Shown piece by piece: positions 1 to 14,300 of a stretch of DNA of 64,000 bases. Position 1 is the stretch's first letter. The number at the start of each line of letters is the position of its first letter. Source of the stretch: Uloborus plumipes. Taxonomy: Eukaryota > Arthropoda > Arachnida > Araneae > Uloboridae. Position numbers and translations under genes: made by a program. The notes under the pieces are model-generated. The model was not told the DNA's origin. It did not search any database and worked only from the letters and a program-made list of their open reading frames with translations. The stretch is from assembly GCA_038373865.1 (NCBI GenBank), contig JAXGGA010001153.1:1-64000 (forward strand), in the 5' to 3' direction.

Positions 1-1695
1 ATAAGGTCATTAAATGTTAATTTACGCCATTTTAATGCTAGTCTCTTTGTTTTATAATTTCAGAGAATGAGTTATGGTCTGTTTATGATACTATTATGAT
101 ATTATGATCCAGACACAACGAAATGTTTTTCCTTTTTTCCCCCAATGGTTACTAAATTTGACATTTATTGCACTTTTTGTGGTATAATGCATTCAAGCGT
201 AGCTTCTAATTAATATAGTTGTTGTATAAAATAATAAATAGATTGGGTCATCTATGCAATTAAGTTACAATGTATAGTAATGTAGAGTAACTTTTAGCCG
301 TGTTGGTTAGGTTTCTGCCAGTTAAATTTTTGTTAGAATATTTGACTTAAAAAAATTAAAAAAAAAACACAGAAAATCCAGACTACTCTCATCGGGCAAG
401 GTTAGGAAGTAAGTTTCTACTCTTTATTTCGCAAAAAAAAGAAGCTATTAGTGTTTTTAACATTGATCATTGCATCATTCAATAACTGGAGTTTTTATTT
501 GTGAGAGATTTTTGACTATTTTAAAATTGCTTTTTCTACATTGCCATATTTTATGCGATAATTATAAATGATTTAAATCTTTTGATGGTGTTAAGCAAAA
601 AAAGGAAATTTTTAAACATTTAGAAATTTTAGTTTTCTCACTTTCATTCATATATTTTTTACCATTCTATTCTCACGAGGCTCAAAGTGACTCCAAATAC
701 GTTAATAACTTTGAACAAGGCTAATAGTTAAATTTCAGTTTAATAGTTAAATTTCAGTTTCTTTCAGGAATTATTATTACTGATTTTTGAGTAACTTTAT
801 TATACTTAAGGAGTTTTTTTTCTTTATTTTCTACCAAAAAATGCAACGCAACTATTGAATATGAGTAGGACAGTTTAAAGTACAGAAATTGTAGCTCAAC
901 CCTGTAGTAGTAATTGTAGTTACCCTAAATACAATAAGTATGAGGAGTTTAGTATCAAAACTAGCTCATCTAACGCTATTATTACTGAACATTCACCGTG
1001 GAAAACGCAAAAGTAATATCAACTACAATATAACAATAAATGTACATAATAAACTTCCTTTTTTATTACAGACTAGAACATAGCGTTAAACTGAGAGAGC
1101 ATATGAATTTAATTGTAACTTGAAAGAAAAACAAAAGGTGTTCTTTTTTTTTTTTTTTGAATCAGAATCAGATCAAGACAAATTATTTTTGTCTGTTAAT
1201 AGTTATATTGCTAATTTAAAAAGAAGGAATATCAGATGATCAAGTCGACACAAGGGTCATTCAAACGATGATTAATTCCTTTGGAAGAACTAGGGGGACA
1301 TAGATTGAAACTTTTTTCCCTGAAGTAAAAGATTAAACAAAAAAGACCTAGGTGGTCCTGATATCAAAAGCCTCAAATAACACATATATATTTGTGTAAA
1401 ACGAACTAATGAGAAGTATGAGCGAACAGCCAAGTTTAAATCCCAATGATTTAAGTTTTATACGCATATGGTTTCATTGCGAATTAATTGGAAAAACATA
1501 TTTTCTAAAGAACGACAGCAGATTTTAATGTTTCTAGATAAATTTAGTAAAGTCATTCCGATAACTCCAATGCATGACATTTTTTCAAAGGGGAAAGGTT
1601 CCTTGTTTCTGTTAGTCTTTAGACTAGGCATTTCATCTTATCTTTATTCATGGCATATTTTTATTGTAGAAAAATTAAAAATGAACTGCAATGAA
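1..1695. other. Intron upstream of first visible exon
   Basis: AT-rich, with many stops in all frames. The only clear structure is a 19-bp tandem duplication (AATAGTTAAATTTCAGTTT twice) at about 723-761. No upstream receptor exon was found. Confidence 0.6.
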
Positions 1696-2105
1696 CACTG
1701 CTAAAAATGAACTGTTGTTTTTACAGTACAATACTGGCAGCCAAGGTTCCAATTTAAAACTGTAAAAAGCACAGTAATAAACTGTAAAACTAACAATTTT
1801 ACAGTTTCTTACTGTAAAGTTAGAAATTTTATAGTTTATTGCCGCAAAATTTAGCTGTATTATACTGTAAAAACAACAGTATAATACTGGCAGCAGATGT
1901 TCCAGTTTAAAACTGTAAAATGCAAGGTAATAAAAGTAAAATTCGCAACTTTGCAGTTTATTACTGTAAAATTATTAATTTTACAATTTAGTTTTCTAAA
2001 ATGAGCAATTTGACAGTTTATTGCTGTAAAATTAGCAAATTTTAGTTTGTTACCATAAAATTAGCTGTATTATACTGTAAAAACAACATTCATTTTTTTA
2101 CATTG
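1696..2105. mobile_element. Palindromic-unit MITE, copy 1
   Basis: Begins CACTGCTAAAAATGAACTG and ends with the inverse form ACATTCATTTTTTTACATTG. The interior is made of short palindromes of the type TTTACAGT-TTATT-ACTGTAAA and two opposed arms reading TATAATACTGGCAG. It ends 40 bp before the acceptor of exon 1. Confidence 0.7.
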
Positions 2106-2145
2106 TATAAAAAGTCTGGTGTTGAGTGTAGTTATTATTTTACAG

Positions 2146-2324
2146 CCCTTATAAGGCTACAAGAATTACTGAAGGATCCGATGATTCGTACAAGACATGT
2201 CGTGGTTCGCCAATTCGAGGAGAACAACAATTACAGAAAGACTCTGAAGGATTTAGGTAAGAAGGGCATCAAGAATTTCGTCGTCGACGTAGACACGCAA
2301 GACGTCCATTTACTTCTTAAACAC
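2146..2324 (+). CDS. GRIK2-like: GRIK-like exon 1 (first visible): amino-terminal domain
   Basis: Acceptor TTTTACAG ends at 2145 and donor GTGAGC starts at 2325. The exon enters with the last two bases of a split codon and leaves in phase 0 (59 complete codons). It reads [11 protein letters not shown]... and ...[16 protein letters not shown], matching the receptor amino-terminal domain just before the segment that continues as AQEVDML in exon 2. Earlier exons must lie upstream of the window; none was recognised in 1-2145. A MITE copy ends only 40 bp upstream of the acceptor, so the branch-point region is squeezed between it and the exon. Confidence 0.9.
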
Positions 2325-5300
2325 GTGAGCATAAACTTTTTAAGCTTTTAAGCTCTTCTTTTAGTGATTTGTAATAGGGGAAGACCGCCTATATTGGACC
2401 ACTGCTTAAATTGGACTTCGGGCTTAAAATCTAGTACAGAGATCTATGCTACATTTTAACGGTAGAAATATAAAGTTTTAGGAATAAAATCATCGTGTAT
2501 GAAGTTTCACCAGTCTTCGAACTGCGTAGCGTGATTTATGGCATGATTTATGTTGAAAACGTGTAAAATCTTATTTTGCGGACTTGTACCTAGTAAGATA
2601 CAACTAAAACTTGTAAACTGAGGTCAACTGCTGCTATAGCATGATGATCTGTGTTTAATAAGGATTACATCTATGTATTTACATGCGCGATTGTGATAAT
2701 TTTTGACACAGAAATAAGCTGAAGAATAAAATATGGCATGTTTTCCTTTATTGGACCGAAAAAATTTTCCTATATTGGACCGGTGGTCCAATTTAAGAAT
2801 ATTATTTTACACAAGTCTTTTTATTAATTGTAACATAAAATAAGTGACTCGTCTTATTTAATAGCGTAGTTAAAATTATTTTAAGCATACTTTAACACCT
2901 ATTCACGATATTCATTTAATTTTTTTTTATCAAGCACATTTTTATCAAGCAGAAGCTACAACTTCTAAAAATGTATGTTTTTTCCCCTCTTTATCTATTA
3001 AGCTGCAGTTTCAGGTTGTTAAACATATTAACTTAAATAAAATTTATGCTGGTTTACAGAGAGAAAAATATGAAATTCTCGATATTTTCGATAAGACTTT
3101 AAAAAGAAACAATTTATATGCTACTAAAACGTTCAATGTAGATGAAGCAGGTCTTTTCACTGTTCAAAAGCCCAAAGTATATTGATGTATAGAGGTAAAC
3201 ACCAGGTTGGAGCAATATTGAGTGGTGAACGTGGTAGAAACACACTAGTCATTTCCCACATGGGAGCAACAGAATTGCAAGCTCTCCATGCTTATTTTCA
3301 AAAGATTACGTTCCATGTATGAATTTATCGTAAAAGCATCCCCTGGTGAGCAATATGCTTGTTCAAAAAAAAAAAGGTTGGATCACAAACGATAATTCAC
3401 ACAATGGATGCAACATTTCATCAAATATGTTAAGTCAAGCAATGTAAAAAGAATGTCCTTCTGAAAATGGATAGGCACAGCACTTACATAAATAACATTG
3501 ATAGAATAAACTTGGCTAACAAGAACGATATAATAATGCTTTCTCGTTAAGCATATCATGCACGTAGATGTGGTCTTTATTCCGTTTCTGTCTATGTATT
3601 TGTAATCAAGCATGTGATACATGTATGCGAAAACACCCAATGAGATCCATTATCTAATATCGCATAGGAGAACTGTTTGGTACCTCTTATGGGCAAACCG
3701 CAATGAAGGCCATGGCAAATGCTGTGAGTTGATTTCAAAGAACATGAGTTTGACCCGTTAATTTACATGTGTTTAATGATTTTGACTTGGCTGCAATAGA
3801 ATTAGAGGCAAGTAGTTCAGATAAAACTACTCAAAGTGAGCAGGTTACATATTAGTTGTAAGTTGTACACCATCTACAAGAACTAGCTACGATTTAAATT
3901 AGTACCAATTCTGCAGAATCGGCGGATAGTTCTCATCAAAACATGATTGTCAACTCTAACTATCATTTTGTAAAGCCGGCTCACATATCACCTTTGCCTA
4001 AAAAAATAGAAGGAAAGAAAAGGTAGGCTGTCTCAGCAATTATTCTAACGATGTATAAAAGAGGCATAGATCAGAAAAAGTCACACAAGAAGAAGTAAGA
4101 AACTACACAAAATGATTGTTATTGCAATATTTGTCATAGAGATTAAGTGCAAAACATGATTAAGTGTATGAAATGCCATCGGCGAGTTTATCAACTCTGC
4201 GTAAGTGAGGCCGAAGCAAAAGAAACTCTGTTGCAAATTCTGGAAAAAAGCTGTATAGTTCAAATATAAATTATTCTATGATTTTCTGGTACGGTCCAAT
4301 TTAGGAAGCGCATGGTTCAATTTAGGCGCATATATTCCTAAATTGGACTTTTGCAACTTTTTGTAAGATAATTTTTTAAAAAATAATTTTCATATTTTTA
4401 GAAAATATAAGCTGCTAGGGCGGTTCCTGATTAAATTGAGCACACGATGACCTATTTAGCATTTCTGTTTCGCTTCACATTGAGCGACACAGGCCTCCTG
4501 TTCTTAGGGGGTCCAATATAGGCGGTCTTCCCTTACCAATTGATCTGCTACTAACTCTAAACTGTTGCAATCCACTTGCATGAGTGCAATATTTTTAACA
4601 TTTATTTGCATTTAACTCCCGAATTTTTTTTTTTTTTTTACTTTGGCCGTGATATATCTGGACCCCAGAACCAGACTAACTTAAGTCCATTTTTGTAGCT
4701 TTTCAGTAGAGGGAGAAAACGATTGTTGGATGCATGCAAAGGGTGGAACTCGAGCTATTTTAACACTGATAAAAATTGTGAAGGAATTTCTTTTATAAAA
4801 TAACATTTACATGGGTCGTTACGGAATAACATTCTACACACAATGCAGTAATAAAGTGAAAATCGCCTTTTTTGGACTTACGTCGTTCTAGTTGTGAGGC
4901 ACAGATATTTGAATATAAAGAAGCATTATTCATCATTACATGAAGTACCAACCTTCTAAAAAGTTTTCTTGTACTTACAAAATAGGGATTTTTACTCTTG
5001 TGACCGTACAGTCCGCGACCACGCCCGTATGTAACATGCACTACATTCTTTTTTAAACACAAAAAATTTTTTTAGAAAGTTGACATTACATATTGTGATA
5101 CATAACGGCAATATATATTCGAAAGGCCGTTATTATCTGATTTATAAGGCATCAGACTCATAACCGAAGAGTCTCGGGCTCGATGACAGCCGGTTCAAAG
5201 AACAACCGTGTTCACTGATGGAGCTGGATCACGTTAAACATACTCTCGGCCACGAATTCCTCCAAGTTCCCTTTTCAGATCACTACCGCTGGGTGGGACT

Positions 5301-8300
5301 GGGCCAGGGGTTGCTTGACTCCTGGTCTGGATCAAAAAATTAATAACAGAACGTTCTTCAGGGCCTTATCCAATACCGGTTAAACCACGTATAGTGGTAC
5401 ACTCCAGGCCCACGTATAGTGTACCTGGAGTGTGTTAATGTGAACATATAATATTCCGACGATTTATATTATTTCACGGTCAGAAGCCAAAGCTTAAATT
5501 TCAGTGAATAAATTCCAGATAGGTTCTTTAAAATGTTTAAATTGTGAAAATGGATTGAACAATTAAAAGTGCACTTCAGTTTTACGATTTTAGGCTTTCA
5601 GAGAGTACGATGTTTAATTTGTGGAAATGAATTGATCAATGAAAAGTGCATTTCAGTTTTACAATTTCAAACTTTCAGAGAGCAGTATTTCTTAAAGCAC
5701 AATTTTCAGTTCTTAGACCCTTTCTGAAGATGAAATGTGCTGTTCTTACGCATTTTGCTACTCTTTCGGGAAATTAATTCTACAGTCATGTACCAATAAG
5801 CATAATTGTATGCAAAGCAAATGTCTCAAACATTCATCTATAGATTAGTGTAGTAGACTATAAATTAGTCGGAGAAATTAAATGGATGGCTACATCGTAA
5901 TTAAAGAGCTATTAGGTATTGTAAAGGCATACCTTCACCGAAGTTGTAAGTCTTTGTGCATGTTTCACTCGATTAATAAGCTGCTCTATATGCCGTTTAA
6001 ACCTTTACTGCACACACACAAAATAGAACTGTGATGTTGTCAAAATGAAGTAATTTTCGAGATAAATAATATTGAGTTAAAATCTGAAATAATGTTTCAA
6101 AGATTAAGTTTGATTTCGAAATATGTACGTAATTTTCCGTATTAATTTTCTAAAAGCGTATTAAGAAAAAATCAATAAAGTTGCAAAACATTTTCTATAA
6201 GATCAGTATTACACAGTTGGGGGAAAATATTTGAGAACTCTTTTTTTTTTTTTTTTTTTTTTTTGTAAATACCAATTTAGATGACTTTTTTAGGCATAAA
6301 AAGGTACTTTGGGCTACTTTGCCAGTTTTTATGTGAAAAGCAGAGCTTTAAGTATTCAAAAATGTTTTGAACCAGTTTACATTATATTTGCATTGTAACA
6401 AACCAAACACAACAAATAGTACAATGACAAACCAAATATTTTGGAGAAATTCATTCGAACTCAACTGCAAAACTGTACAAGATTAATAATCAATTAAATA
6501 TTTGAGACCAATAAAAATTATTTCAGAAGAAACAGTAAAAATTACTTCAAATGACCGGAATGAGATTTATGAATTGTATCTGCAAATGAATTCGCAGATA
6601 CTGTTTTGAAATATTGATTAATAAAAGCAATCTTTTAAGAAAAAAATACTCACCAAATCACATAAACATAGTAAACTATTATAAACAATGCGGTGCTAGA
6701 GAAAGGAACACACTAAAAATACTTGAACGGAAATGTTTCTTCAGATGTTGAATAAATAAAACATTTACGAAATATTGATAAAAGTTTTACATCATTAAAA
6801 TTTAAAAAACATTTGATACCAAAATTAGAAGAAAAGAAAAAAACACAATGAAAGAAAAATGAAACTGAATTGCAATATTTAGAACAAAAGTCTCGCATCA
6901 AAAAATTATTTTTTACTAAAGGTTTACGTGAGGCGTGACATCGTCGGCACCATGCTAAAGTAACGAATGTGAAAAATCGCGTTTTTCAAGTTTAATGGTT
7001 TCCCGTAGTACTAAAAAAGGGCTACCTACTGGCAAAATGATGAATCTGTTAGATGGTCGTAATGATATTCGACAGTTTACATTGTTAAAAACAAATTTTA
7101 AAAAATCCCAAACGTTATAATCTGAACTAGCGAAAATGCCAGTTTCGTTAGTTTTCATTACCACTAAGACAGTTGAATGCGCATATTAAACCATTGTAAT
7201 GTTTCAAATATGACACATTCGATTTGTAATTTTGTCTTTGCATAACTATTCATGAAAACGAATGTGTCATATTTGCTACTTAGAAACAATCTCGATAATT
7301 AAATCAAAAGTTAAAAGATGAATGGAATTTTTCTTTGCAACTAAAATTAACGTTTTGTTTTGTTGCCATTTTACGTCCTTTAACTTCTTTGTTTGTTTCG
7401 TTTTTCTCCCCCTTAATCATTTTTTTCTGGATTTTTTTCATCTTCAGATTGTCGCGTACAAAACCCAAACCTTACAATGTGACTAGGCTCCAGCATGATG
7501 ATTTTTTTAATTTTAATCCTTATGAGGACAAATTTATTCCAGAAACCGCCGAGAAAAAGAAAACCCCAAAAAGTTTCAATTTTTGTGTGTGGTTTCAATA
7601 CCGGAAATCTGAACATAATAAAATTTGTCAGAAGGAGTTTTGATGACGTTGATTTTGATGTTTTGATCCGAAAACGAAAACGAGGGAAAAAATTCATCAC
7701 TCCCAATGATAGCCCTCCTGAACCTTTTATGCCATACGATGGTCAGATTTGTATATCGGAGGTGAAAAAAAAAAAGATTTATTGCAACTATGCAATCAAG
7801 AGCTAGTTCCCAGGGCATACAGATCTTTTTATGAGCAGCTTCCGAGTTCCAAATCATTCCGCGATTCTCTGGCAGAACCCGATAATACCGAAATTGAATA
7901 GTAAATTTATTTTTATGTACTATGTGTTTTTGATGAATCGTCTAAATTACTTACCTGATTATTTACTTTCCATTATTTATATTATATTTTTCTTGTGTTC
8001 AATAAAAGTTTTTCTTAGTAAAAAAACCGTTCATTTAATTTTTCATCCATTATTATTAATTTTATAGCAGTTTTGTAACCCAAATGTAAACTATCGAAAA
8101 TGAATGCCATGAAACTTCATTGCAAACTATCGAATATTCTCTAAAATTTCATATTCGATACTTTACCTTCAATTCAGTGACTTTCGACCAAAAATGTCCA
8201 TGTTGGTAAAGTAGCGAATATTTTTAAACAAATATTATTGATAACTTTACAAATAATCAAAATTGAAATGACACCTTCGAACGATAGTTTTACACCTCAA

Positions 8301-11300
8301 GATATCTATAAAAATTTAAAATTGAAAATAACCAAACGCGTCAGGTGGGAAAAAAATTATATTCAGTGTTTTGACTCTCCTGAACAGTGCCACTTTTCAC
8401 ATTCGTAAGTTTAGCATGGTGCCGACGACATATCCAAACAACGCACATTTTTGATAGTATCATTTGCGAAAATGTAGAAAAATAATAATGATAACTTGAT
8501 AAAATAATAGTAGTAGACAGTAGAAAATTACACATTTACCTCATTAAATAGCCCCTTTCTTTCTTCTGTTAGGTAGCATCTAATTTTTCTTAACTTTTTC
8601 TTTTACAAAAAATAATATTGCTATAAAATTATTCCTTATTAAGAAAAAATTAACAATTTTTTTTCGTTTTTTCAATTTTTTCGTTTTTTCTGTTTTTTTT
8701 TCCTGTCAAAAAAATGTCTGCACATGAAATTTTAACATGATAAAAGTACTTAAAATGCAATTTTTTCTTTTCTTTTATTTTTTGAAAACTAATGCTTCAC
8801 TTCACGTTAAAGAAAAAATAATATTTAATTATTTTTGTCTTTATAAAAATCAACATTTCAGAATCTTAAAACATGGAAAAAGTTTCTCAAATCAGAATGT
8901 TGTTAGATGCTCCAAAAATAATTTACTTCAAATATTAGATAAAAATGAAGAAAATGGCCATCGTACAATCCATTTTCTTTCTAGATGGACTAACTCCAAA
9001 ATTTCCGTCCTACTGTGCCCCAGTTTCCTTCAACAAGATTCTTTTTCTTTCTTAACTTGGAAGTTCTTTTCCTACGATTTTGCATTTTCTTCTTTCAATT
9101 TCCGGAACGTGGCTAGCCTGAGCGACGTGGTTGGAATGAAATGCGTGCTATATATGCAGCATGAATGTTCTACGGTGGCTGATGATTTTTTTCATTTATT
9201 ACTGTTTTTTTTTTTTTTTTCGAAATAGTCATTACAGCTTTCAACACAAGAGCAAGAGGGGAAATTTTTTTGACTCAGAAATGTGTTTCGTTCTGCAAAT
9301 ATTCGTCCATTTTTAGAAGTGTGCATCCGTGTCATCACCCCTCATGCAAAAATTTATTTGGCGTTCTCACACTATTGACTCCTTGACTTTTTATAGTATT
9401 ATGTTGTTGGTGAATAAAAAAATCACAGTTGCATTTTAATTTTAACGTCAAGTTAACATAATTTACAATGATATAGTGATGCTATGTGTCAATGTAATTT
9501 TATTATCAATAAAATTAAAGTTGGTTCAAATAAATTGAATAAAATTTTGAAATTATTTTCAGAAAATTGGGAGATTAAAAAAAATCATTTCTTAATAATA
9601 AATTAGAAACTATTTTTAAAAGAGCGATGGTGTAATTGGTAGTATCAAAAATAATCATCTTGATCATTCATCGGCTCAGCCAAATAATTGGTCGATTATC
9701 ATAATCCGATTAATCCGTAATCGGTAATCGGCAAATTTGCATATCAGTGCATCCCTACTTTGTAAAATATACAATGATCCAGCAGTATTTTTTTTATTTT
9801 AATCAACGCGCATGCAAAACCTTATTTGGCGTTCTCACACTATTAACTACTCTACTTTTTATAGTATTAAATCGTTGGTGAATAAAAAAAACATAATACT
9901 ATATCAATTAGAAACTTAGCAAACTAAAATAGATCCAACGATAAAAAAATAAAGAGAAGGAGGTCAATTAAATTTTACAGGGTAGTCTGACTAGTATATA
10001 AACACTTAAGCCACTTAATAAATACTTGGGGGCTATTACCCTATTATAAGGCAGATTACCATCCGTCACGTTGAGGTCTAAATTGGTCGGAAAAACATAT
10101 TCCAGGATCAGAATAGCTAACCTTATAAGCTTTCCACTATGGAAGATTTAGTTTTCGAATGAATTTGTCCCTTTCACGCAAGAAATCACTAAAAGTATAA
10201 TTAGTATAACAAATACTAATAATTCTTTTCTACGGCATTTTTTTTTTTTTTGCCTCAACGTGTGAAAGTTTTATTATAAATAATTCATTACTTTTATTTG
10301 ATACTTATTTGTCTTCTTTTACAGGCACAAGAAGTGGATATGCTGACTGAATATTTCAATTATGTCATCACTACTTTGGTGAGTAAAATTTCTCAAATTT
10401 CCTCATTTGTTCAAGTAATGGCTTATTTGAAACACAGTTGTTTCCAGGAATTCACGAATAAGCTAAATTATTTTGAGATAAAAATTAATAAAGGACTTTT
10501 TTCATCGTCCACGTTTTCGTAAAAAAAGGCATTAGTCTAATTTTTACCGCATCTATCTCTTTCTCTCTTACAAGTCAGAGTTGATTAACATTCAGTTTAC
10601 TAAAGCCTCAAATGCCGACAATCATTGCAAAATGGCTGTTCATAGCAGAAAGTTTAAATGAGTTTATTTCTACACTAAAGAATGAATGTTGTTTTTACAG
10701 TATAATACAGCTAATTTTATAGTAATAAACTGTAAACTTTGCAGTAATAAACTGTCAAATTGCTAATTTTACAGCACTAAATTTTAAAATTGCTAATTTT
10801 ACAGTAAAAGATTATTTGCAATTTTTTACCGTGCATTTTACAGTTTTAAACTGGAACCTCCGCTGCCAGTATTATACTGTTGTTTTTTACTAAATTTTAC
10901 GGCAATAAACCGTAAAATTGCTAGTTTTACAGTTTATTACTGTGCATTTGACAGTTTTAAATTGGAACCTCGGCTGCCAGTATTATACTGTAAAAACAAC
11001 AGTTCATTTTTTGAAGTGAATTAAGGTAGAAAGAGGAGGTATTACTATGTTGATAGAAAATAAATTCAAAAATCCACACAGTACGCTATCGATAAAGCAA
11101 ACTACTTCTCACCACCCTTTTTTAAGAAAAGAGAATTGTTTAACCATACTTTTTTTAGAGTTTGACTTATTGAACTATATACTTAGTTTAGTTCAAAAGT
11201 GAAAACACCATGCTGTACATTTTGTTTCAAATTTTCATTCCCAATCGTGCACTTAGAAAACGAAAAACAGTTGATCATTCAATTGTCATAATCTTAATCT

Positions 11301-14300
11301 TTTTTTCTTCCACAGGATCTTCAAACTATGAATCTAGAAGATTTTCAGTACATTGGCACTAACATCACAGGCTTCCGTATAGTAGATGAGGAAGCTTCAG
11401 ATTTTCAGGAGATTGTCCAGGACTGGAGATCTGGGACACTGTCTGGAAAAAACATAAATATTGATTCTGCTACATTAGCAAAAGTATGTTGAAGATAATT
11501 CTATACAAAATTTAATTAAGTCAATTTAGAATCTAATTTTATTTCACGAAAAGCTATAGTGTAGAGTAGAAATATATAGGTGTTGGAGCCTAGCTATTTC
11601 CTATTTTGGCGACAGTTTACATATGTTTGTCAACCATGTTATTTGAAGCTGTGCTTGGTCAAAAAAGACACAAAATGTATTTATCTGGCGATGTCGAATA
11701 CCATTATCGCTCTTAATCATATATTTTTAATTAGCTCACTTGGGACTTAGCTTACAAAATAACAGTTTATTTGGCGATATCGAATACTATTATCTTTTTT
11801 CAATCATATATTTTTAATTAGCTCACTTGGGACTTAGCTTACATAATAAGTTAATTTGGCCATGTTATTCTTTTCTCTTTTTTTCTTTTTTTTTTCTCTT
11901 CACATTTGAACTGGTTCTTTCGGAAAATTCGCAGCAGAAAGAATAAAGCAAAAAAAGTGTCTCAAAAGCGTTAATTAAGTAAAGAAAGCCATTTATCAAG
12001 ATCAAAAAAAAATTAAAATAATAAGCCAAACAGATAAATTGAGTCATTTAAAAACCATTAACATTTCCTTTCCATTGAAAATAATCCGGCAATTAAATTA
12101 CACAACATGACGAGCAAGTATGGTGACTTTTGAACTTTCGCCAAGGTAGAAAGTATGCCAATCGCATTGCTCAACTGTACCCGTTTCCACACAAAACCTT
12201 GCGTTATTAGTAGTAAATAATGATGACTCAATAATTTATGCATCATAAGTTCAAAATTTATTTTTAATAATTTTTTTTGAAATTGTCCAAATATCTATCA
12301 AAATAAATGGAAATAAATTTTAAATATTATATAAAAGCACTTTTTTTCCTTATATATGACAATAACTTGTTTAATCAAATTGCGATGCACCAACTACTGA
12401 TTTCGCGATGGGGAGAGGGGCAATATTTGCAAAGGTGAGACAAAAAATAATGCTAAAAAATTTATAATTCACTGAAAATAAAAAGGAAAACAAAATATTT
12501 TTTTGTATCATAATAAAATATATAACACATATTTCATGCTGATATAATATTTTTTGAAAATTATTAAATCAGTGTATTTTTATTTTAATAATCATCTTAT
12601 GAATACATCATCTTACTCTTATCGTCATTGTTTCCCCCTGAATCCTAGCGAAGTTAGTTTCATAAGGGAAACTTCGATGCTTTGATAATGACATTTAAGT
12701 CGTAAAATCATTAAAGCCGAAATTTTGAGACAAAATAAATACGTACTTGTGTGCAATGTAATATTATAATAAAAAAACTGAACTGAACAGGAGGAATGAT
12801 ATGTGAAAAACCTTCATAATTATTATAGTGTTATGAATGTATAGATAATCAGTTATTCAGTTGAAAAATTTAGCAAAAAGAATATACGGAACTAAAATTT
12901 CTTTAAAGAAAGCAGTAGGGATGAATTACTTAAAATAAAAACTAAACTTCTAAATAATTAAAGTGCAGTTTTTTAGATAAGTGCGGAGAGTAGTTCTAAT
13001 ATAAAAAACACTCAAAACACAATATTATTATGTTTTAGTTTATAAAGAAGCCCCAAGAATGGGATATGGTGAAAATTATGATTTGAAACTGTGTTGCGAG
13101 TCGTAAAAGGCTAAAAAATGCTTCTGTAATGCTTTTTCATGATAATGGATTTCTTGGGTGCTTTTTCAGTTCATATGAAAATATTTCAAAATTACAAACA
13201 GTGAGTTATAAAGCAGTAAAATATTTTTAATGAGGATAGATTAAAATTGTAAGCATGACTTAATCGTTTAGAATATCCTCCATGATATATCAGTTGCAAA
13301 TTTATTGGCGTAGAAATGTTGCAGACACATAGTTAGACCAACTGTCATGAAAACTTAACTGGTTTATCTACCTGCTTTTTTGGGGGGTTTTTTTTCGTTT
13401 TCTTTTATTTCATCCTATTTATTATTATTTTTTTTTTACAATAAATACAGCTTCTATTTTATGTATGTTTTTAATTTTTTTTAACATTTTCTTTTTAAAA
13501 GGCATTTATTTTTATTAGAATGTCGTTTAAAGGAGATCAATTTGATAAGAAAAAGTACTTTTAAAGTTTAAAAAAAAATAAAAACATAACTTAGTCTCAA
13601 AGACTTGATTTCAGTTATTCCTTTTGTAATTACTATATAAATATTCCTCCGTATTTTTTCCTTCTTTTAAGAGATGTAAACTTGAGGATGAAGAAGGGGA
13701 TGAGAAACAGTCTTGAATTAAGCTTACAAAAACACACACAACTGAAACATTTACGGGAACATGCCAAATTTTTAGAAATCATAAATTTATAACAGTATTT
13801 CTATATTAAATTTTGTCCAAAGAAAAAAGGGCAGTGAAAAATATTACTTAATGGAGAACAAATACAGTTTTGAACTAATAATACATAAAGATAAAGACTA
13901 ATTAGTTTAAAAAGCTAAATAAACATATTTCGGCTTATTACAATCTACGATATAAATCAAAAAAAAAATAAGCCTCTTTATTTTTTTCATCTAAGTTAAG
14001 GTCTTTCCTCTAAGTTTTTCAAAGTAAAAATCAGCTTTACTAACTTCTACCATACCTAAAAAAACAAGGATAAAATACACTAAACTTGTATTTGTCAATT
14101 CGTTAACATGGTTCGACTTTACTACATATGTGATTCGGTTTTATGAAACTTAGTAACTTGTTCCGACTAGCGACGGATTGGAAATGTTGTGTATTCAAAG
14201 ATTTGAAACTTTTCATTGAACCAGTTTTAGAAAAAACATAAATAAATAAATAAATGATGATATGATTATTTTTGTCTTCTAAAGCTCTGTAAATTTAAAT

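Noticed and set aside
8737..9228. 163-codon + strand frame in intron 1
   Set aside because: Phe/Lys-rich reading of AT-rich DNA with a terminal T-run; no motif or splice phase linking it to the receptor.
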